Shown: one piece after another, positions 59,547 through 64,000 of the stretch
Numbering within the stretch: the stretch's first letter is position 1
Layout: every line of letters begins with the position of its first letter
From: Planctomycetota bacterium
Lineage (GTDB): Bacteria > Planctomycetota > Phycisphaerae > Phycisphaerales > UBA1924
Direction of reading: 5' to 3'
NCBI GenBank assembly: GCA_018242605.1
Contig: JAFEBP010000009.1
Coordinates: 62,001-126,000 of the forward strand
Length of the DNA: 64,000 bases
Program-made: the position numbers and the translations under genes
The notes under the pieces: model-generated
Databases searched by the model: none
What the model was told of the DNA's origin: nothing
Seen by the model: the letters and a program-made list of their open reading frames with translations, nothing else

Positions 59547-60059
59547 TTATGGGACGCCGCGGGCGGAGGAGCTTCCGCACTCGGGGCATGAGGAGCCGGG
59601 AGTGAGACCCGCGAGGGGGTAGCCGCAGGAAGCGCACGCGTTGCTGGCACCGCGGCGACGGCGATAGCGCCAGGCCCACGCGGCGGTGAGGAGGAACGGA
59701 AACCAGAGCGGAACGGTCATGAACCAGTGGGTCGCTGAATATCTGCGTGCTTCAAAGGACCAGCGCAGACCCTCGGAGTTGAGGGCGACGTAGAAGGGCT
59801 CGGGGTTGAGCGTGTCGTTGCGGGTGAAGGTGATACGCCCGTGCTCGAATCGCCACGACGCGCGGGGGCCGAGTGATGAACCGGCGTAGAAGGGAATCGA
59901 CGCGAGTTGGAGCAGCGCGATGATGATCAGGAGCGCCAGCGGGGCCCAGCGAATGGTCGACCGCGAACGACGCGGCTTGTGCGGCTTCGGTGCGATGGGC
60001 GCAGGGTACGGCGGGTGGCGCCGGGCCAGCCGCGGGCTGAACCGGAGCTTCGTGCGCAT
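59547..60059 (-). CDS. membrane protein with C-terminal zinc ribbon
   Basis: 170-residue protein: basic N-terminus, a helix at about 39-58 (WAPLALLIIIALLQLASIPF), an external beta-like loop of about 60 residues (GRITFTRNDTLNPEPFYVALN), a second helix at about 112-132 (FMTVPLWFPFLLTAAWAW), a basic stretch, and the zinc ribbon CASCGYPLAGLTPGSSCPECG (about 142-162). The same membrane-ribbon arrangement as the 26753, 30701 and 31779 proteins. The ATG at 60059 was chosen over an upstream GTG at 60104. It lies downstream of the acyltransferase gene on the same strand (78-base gap). Function unknown. Confidence 0.7.
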   Translation of the reverse strand: MRTKLRFSPRLARRHPPYPAPIAPKPHKPRRSRSTIRWAPLALLIIIALLQLASIPFYAGSSLGPRASWRFEHGRITFTRNDTLNPEPFYVALNSEGLRWSFEARRYSATHWFMTVPLWFPFLLTAAWAWRYRRRRGASNACASCGYPLAGLTPGSSCPECGSSSARGVP

Positions 60060-60137
60060 GGTGGCAACGTCGCCCCTGAGCGCGCCGTCGGCCACGTCGA
60101 TCACTCGACGCCGCGACGCAAGGCCTCGGAGCCCACT

Positions 60138-61301
60138 TCAGGAGTGTGAGGGATGGGCCTGGCGCGGCACGGATGGGCGCGACGCCGGGCTCATGAAGCG
60201 CGATTTGAGGCGCAGAAAGCGCTGCTCGAAAAAGCGGTAGCTCGCCTCGGCCATCAGGTACGTCAGCAGTACAGACAGGACGAAGATCAGCGGCTTGCTG
60301 GTCATGCCGACCTTGAGCGTGCCGACGCGAACGGCGTTGACGGCGAGCATGTGCAGCATGTACATGCCGTAGGACACCACGCCGACTCGAGCAAGGACAG
60401 GGAACTTGAGCGGACGGGAGATGCCGTGGTCCTCGCGGATGACGCACGAGGCCACGAAGAAACCAAAGACGATCGATTGCAACAGATACCACAACGGCGT
60501 GTCGCCCCACGGCCACATCGCGATGCCCAGGGAAAGGGCCGCGAAGAACGGGGAACTCCATTTGCGCCCGACCACGGCCCAGAGACGCTCGAAGCTCCGC
60601 GGCTTGCTAAGAGCCATGGCCCAGAGCACGCCGATGCAGATCTCGGTCGCCGGGCTCTGCCCGATTCTTACCAGTCGCTCGATGAGCGTGCGCGGCTGTT
60701 CGATGGGACCGAACCAGAATGTCAAGACCAGGTCGATGGCCATGACGGCCAACAGCCACCCCACCGCGATCCGCCGCGGAAGGTATCGGAGCACCGGCGG
60801 CCAGAAGGCGTAGAACTGCTCTTCGGTGGCGAGGCTCCAGGCGAACACGAAGATGACACGGCGCTCCCCGTCCTCATTGAGCATGAGATCGACGAACCAG
60901 TTGTTCGTGTAGGTGGCGTAATACGGGAGGTTGTGAACGAACAGCCGGCCGGCGGCGTTGAGATGCCCGGAAGAGTCGTGCTCCCGCAGGAACACCAGCA
61001 GCGTGTAGATGCCGAGCACGGCGAAATACAGGGGAAAGATGCGCAGCGCCCGCCTGGCGTAGAAATGACGCAGGTTGATGGAGCCCGCGGCGGCCTCTTC
61101 CCTGCGCAGCAGGCTCGTGATGAGGAATCCGCTCAGCACGAAGAACAACGCCACTCCCGACGCACCGATGTCGGTGAAGGGAAGCATCTCGGGCGGCACG
61201 GGCCGGGTGTGCTGCCAGATCACCCCCACGATGGCGATGCACCGCAGGGCGTCGAGTGACCCGAAGTATCTGGCCGACGCGAATTTCTCGTGCGGCGTCA
61301 C
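60138..61301 (-). CDS. acyltransferase-3 (OafA/YrhL-like) membrane protein
   Basis: 387-residue integral membrane O-acyltransferase with about ten helices (PF01757). Motifs: LDALRCIAIVGVIWQHTRP (the N-terminal R and H, about 17-35), FFVLSGFLITSLLRRE, FYARRALRIFPLYF, and the central WSLATEEQFYAFWPP. Enzymes of this family O-acetylate sugars in cell-surface polysaccharide or peptidoglycan. GTG start with no clear ribosome site. Downstream is a zinc-ribbon membrane gene. The upstream gene (the TPR protein) is on the same strand, 136 bases away. Acyl donor and target are not determinable. Confidence 0.92.
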   Translation of the reverse strand: MTPHEKFASARYFGSLDALRCIAIVGVIWQHTRPVPPEMLPFTDIGASGVALFFVLSGFLITSLLRREEAAAGSINLRHFYARRALRIFPLYFAVLGIYTLLVFLREHDSSGHLNAAGRLFVHNLPYYATYTNNWFVDLMLNEDGERRVIFVFAWSLATEEQFYAFWPPVLRYLPRRIAVGWLLAVMAIDLVLTFWFGPIEQPRTLIERLVRIGQSPATEICIGVLWAMALSKPRSFERLWAVVGRKWSSPFFAALSLGIAMWPWGDTPLWYLLQSIVFGFFVASCVIREDHGISRPLKFPVLARVGVVSYGMYMLHMLAVNAVRVGTLKVGMTSKPLIFVLSVLLTYLMAEASYRFFEQRFLRLKSRFMSPASRPSVPRQAHPSHS

Positions 61302-61437
61302 TGCTTGTCTTTCTTCGAGAGTTGCATCGGGGCCCGAGCTGTCTCGGCGTCATTCAACAAGGGGTGCACGGAGTTCGTCGGACAATCAGCGGGGTCTGAG
61401 ATCTCGCGCTGCCACGGCGCGTCGCGGGAGCATTGGA

Positions 61438-64000
61438 TCACCGAGCGGACAGGGATTTCCTGATCTGATTGAACTGTTCGGACCGTTGAGGCTGCAGAAC
61501 GGCGCCCTTTGACACTTCCGTGCCGACTCGTTCGATGATCTTTGCGGCCTCCTCCCGCTCGGGCTGGGATCCTTCCGCGAGGAGACCGGCGAGGCCCACC
61601 GCCGCGGCCAGTTGCGACGCGTCGGTGTCCAGGGCCCTGCGGTACGCGGCGATGGCGGCGGGCCGGTCGGCCAACCTCGCGTTGATCGATCCGAGCGTTT
61701 CGTAGAAGGTGGCAAGGTCGGAGAGACGAACAGCGTCTTCGGCGAGCGACTTGGCGCGGAAGAGCGCCTCGCCGGGAGTGCCGGTGCGGTTCTGATCCAG
61801 GAGCAGGAACGCCAGGTTGTTCTTGGTCGCGGCGAGGTCGAGGCCGCTCGGACCGCCGGGCATGGCGAGGACGCGTTCGTAGAGACCGATCGCGGCCGGG
61901 ATGTCCTCGAGTTGCTCGGCGCAGTTCGCCATCTCGAAGACGATTCGATAGTCGGAGATTGTCTTCGAGGCGAGTTGCTGGAGCACCTCGAGCGCGTCAC
62001 GGCGCGCTGCCCGGCGCGCTTCCGCATCACCCTTGCTCTGGAGGGACAAGAACAGATAGACGCGGGCGTTGAGAAGCGTGTTGAGTGCACTGACCCCGCC
62101 GGAAGTTACGGCGACGGCACGCTGCGCGTTCGACACCGCCTCTGCCGGGTCGCCGTGGGAAGCGACGACGATCTGCGACACGGCGATGAGGGCCGCGGGC
62201 GCGTCGGGCGACATCGCCGCGGCCTGACGTGCGGCGGAGAGAGCCGCGGGCAAATCTCCCATGCGTTGCAGCACACGGGCGTGGGCTTCGAGCGTCTTGG
62301 CTGATGGTTTGGCCTGGCAGAGAGCGGCGGAGACGGCGCCGGCTTCCTTCAGGAGTTCGGCGGTCGCGGGGCGCAAGCGGGACGCCGCGGTGCTCCAAGC
62401 CCTGACGATCGCGAGTTGTTCGTCTTCGGAGTCCTTGTCGCACGCCTGGGTGATCACCCGCAGAAGGTCCTTCACCTCGGCGGCGTCCTTGGCCAGCGCG
62501 GCGACAGCCGGGAGCGCGATGCGGGTTCGGACGACGGCGGAATCGCGCAAGTAGGGCTGGATGACCTGCGACGCCGCGGCGGCGTTGGAGAGCATGAGGT
62601 TGGCGCGGAACCGGACGTTCAACAGGCCCATGGCGAGGGCGTCGGTGGGTTCGATTCTCGCCGGCAGCTTTGCGTCTCGCACCGATTCGAGCGACTGGCG
62701 AGCGCGTCCGAGGGCCAGCAGCGATTCGGCCACCGCGAGATCAGAAGAGGGGCTTCGCTCCAACGCCCTCCAGGTGGTGGCGGCGGCGAGCGCGGCCTCC
62801 CAATCACCCGCCCCCATCAGCGTGCGAGCGGCTTGTTGCTGGACCTCGGCGTCCGCGGCGTACCTGGCGGCGGCCCGCCTCATGATGCGAGCCGCGTCCG
62901 CCACCTGCGGCGGATCGGACTCCATCAACCGCCGGGCGACGAACAACTGGGTGGTCGAGTCGTCGACGAACTCATCGGCGAGACGGACGAGGGCGGAGCG
63001 ATCGCCCAGTTGCTTGCTGCTCCGGGCGGCGGCGACGGCGCGGATCGCTTCGGCGCGGCGAGCGGTCGAGGGGTTCCTGGCGAGCGCATCCGCCAACGGC
63101 GTCAGGTCAGCGGTTTCCTCGGACTGGCCGGCGATGAGCACCTGCTGGTGGAGCACTTCGAGTTCGGGGTTGTCGGGTATCTGCTTGAGGGCACGGAGCA
63201 CGGCGGCCTGCGCCTCGGCCAGTTCGTTCCGACGGAGATGGTGCTTGACGAGCGCGGACCAGACCTGAGGATCCCCGGGCGCGAGCTCGCAAGCGCGGGT
63301 GAACTCCTCCAGAGCCGACTTGTCATCGGCGCCCGATGCCAGCGAGGCTCGCGCGAGCGCTCGCTCCTTGGGATCAATCGATGGATCATTGAGCTTGGCC
63401 ATCGCCTTGGCGAGGCCGGCGGAGTCGCCCATCGCCTTCAGTGAGGCCGCGACCGAAGCGATGAGACGAGCGTCCTTGATCGGCTGATCGAGCAGATCGT
63501 GGTACACGGCCAGCGACTCGCGGTCTCGACGGAGTGAACCGAGCAGCGCTGCACGCCGGAAGAGAATGTTCGCCGGAACGGGGCCGGATTGAGGTATGAG
63601 GGAATCGACGCCGCGGAGAGCTGGTTCGAACGCTCCCAGCTCGGACAGCCGATCGACGGCGTCCAGACGCAGCGATGCCTGCACGTTCGGGTCGATCGAG
63701 AGGCTCGCGAGCTCCTTGACGGCGTCTGAAGCCCGTCCCTGCTTGCGGAGCACATCGGCGACCTTCAGGACATACACGGCCCGGTCTGCGGATTCGGCCC
63801 CGATCGCCTTGAGCTGCTCGACAGCGCCGTCAAGGTCCGGCTTGATGTTCCTTTCGAGATCCTCCATCAACATCGCGTCGATGAGACTTTCGCGGATCTC
63901 CTGGCGATCGGGAAAGTCAACCGAGATCGCCTTGAACATCGCGATCGCTTCGGCCCGCTGCGCCGGGCTCTTACTCGAGGCGAGCGACGCCCGAGCGCGT
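61438..64000 (-). CDS. large TPR-repeat protein (partial, runs off the right edge)
   Basis: At least 853 residues of tetratricopeptide-like helical repeats; the frame stays open to base 64000, with no stop between the ATG at 63939 and the window edge (reading RARASLASSKSPAQRAEAIAM), so the true start lies beyond. TPR-type units include AVEQLKAIGAESADRAVYVLKVADVL, ASDAVKELASLSID, GDPQVWSALVKHHLRRNELAEAQAAVLRAL and the C-terminal DAVRLSDLATFYETLGSINARLADRPAAIAAYRRAL. No enzymatic domain is seen. Probably a scaffold for a secretion, polysaccharide or PEP-CTERM system (such giant TPR proteins accompany exosortase loci), but this is only context. Stop at 61438. Confidence 0.85.
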   Translation of the reverse strand, partial: RARASLASSKSPAQRAEAIAMFKAISVDFPDRQEIRESLIDAMLMEDLERNIKPDLDGAVEQLKAIGAESADRAVYVLKVADVLRKQGRASDAVKELASLSIDPNVQASLRLDAVDRLSELGAFEPALRGVDSLIPQSGPVPANILFRRAALLGSLRRDRESLAVYHDLLDQPIKDARLIASVAASLKAMGDSAGLAKAMAKLNDPSIDPKERALARASLASGADDKSALEEFTRACELAPGDPQVWSALVKHHLRRNELAEAQAAVLRALKQIPDNPELEVLHQQVLIAGQSEETADLTPLADALARNPSTARRAEAIRAVAAARSSKQLGDRSALVRLADEFVDDSTTQLFVARRLMESDPPQVADAARIMRRAAARYAADAEVQQQAARTLMGAGDWEAALAAATTWRALERSPSSDLAVAESLLALGRARQSLESVRDAKLPARIEPTDALAMGLLNVRFRANLMLSNAAAASQVIQPYLRDSAVVRTRIALPAVAALAKDAAEVKDLLRVITQACDKDSEDEQLAIVRAWSTAASRLRPATAELLKEAGAVSAALCQAKPSAKTLEAHARVLQRMGDLPAALSAARQAAAMSPDAPAALIAVSQIVVASHGDPAEAVSNAQRAVAVTSGGVSALNTLLNARVYLFLSLQSKGDAEARRAARRDALEVLQQLASKTISDYRIVFEMANCAEQLEDIPAAIGLYERVLAMPGGPSGLDLAATKNNLAFLLLDQNRTGTPGEALFRAKSLAEDAVRLSDLATFYETLGSINARLADRPAAIAAYRRALDTDASQLAAAVGLAGLLAEGSQPEREEAAKIIERVGTEVSKGAVLQPQRSEQFNQIRKSLSAR

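Overview
The window is high-GC, gene-dense bacterial DNA, most likely from the Planctomycetota, class Phycisphaerae. Three exported proteins end in the duplicated dockerin-like tail (CPADFNQDGG...DVN.DGG) typical of that group, and one ends in a PEP-CTERM-like proline/arginine tail. An ECF sigma factor of the planctomycete-expanded type is coupled to a TPR-bearing Ser/Thr kinase. A eukaryote-type glycogen synthase and several small membrane proteins with C-terminal zinc ribbons are also present. I saw no rRNA, tRNA or CRISPR array.

Layout. 1-2920: Ser/Thr kinase with TPRs (cut by the window edge) translationally coupled to its ECF sigma factor. 3160-6361: secreted matrixin-like metalloprotease with a dockerin tail and a strong terminator. 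6431-12482: glutamate dehydrogenase, nitrilase, GH31 alpha-glucosidase, a lipoprotein built of SNG.I repeats, and a VOC protein. 12866-14221: LamG/dockerin secreted protein with a recognisable promoter. 14322-20473: an ECF sigma/anti-sigma pair, a three-gene coupled operon (84-aa membrane protein, 38-aa microprotein, heme-membrane/Rieske fusion), an M-type peptidase, a secretin-N-like exported protein, and a second, more divergent sigma/anti-sigma pair. 20584-24501: a giant AsmA/DUF748 envelope protein.

24502-34217 is the accessory part: a GIY-YIG protein, GNAT acetyltransferase, REP-associated tyrosine transposase with REP hairpins, tandem DUF1801 protein, four poorly recognised genes with softer codon usage, an IS5-family remnant, two families of dispersed repeats, and a 0.9-kb alternating tandem repeat array whose unit lengths are all multiples of three.

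34218-46061: a metal (probably Cu/Ag) handling island. A Cys-rich exported peptide is followed by a CusC-type outer-membrane factor, a CusB-type adaptor with an N-terminal metal-binding domain and a C-terminal DUF3347, and a CusA-type RND pump. Two paralogous 246-residue Cys-module proteins flank recR and rpoN. 46110-64000: hemolysin-III membrane protein, pseudopilin, NAD-dependent epimerase, UbiA prenyltransferase, CHASE2 kinase with a coupled lipoprotein, GT3 glycogen synthase, PEP-CTERM-like protein, HAF-repeat/lectin/dockerin protein, zinc-ribbon membrane protein, acyltransferase-3, and a large TPR protein running off the right edge.

Many genes are coupled by 4-base ATGA overlaps. The strongest candidates for undescribed biology are the paired triple-Cys-module proteins beside the Cus pump, the microprotein-containing Rieske operon, the in-frame alternating repeat array, and the small membrane/zinc-ribbon family.
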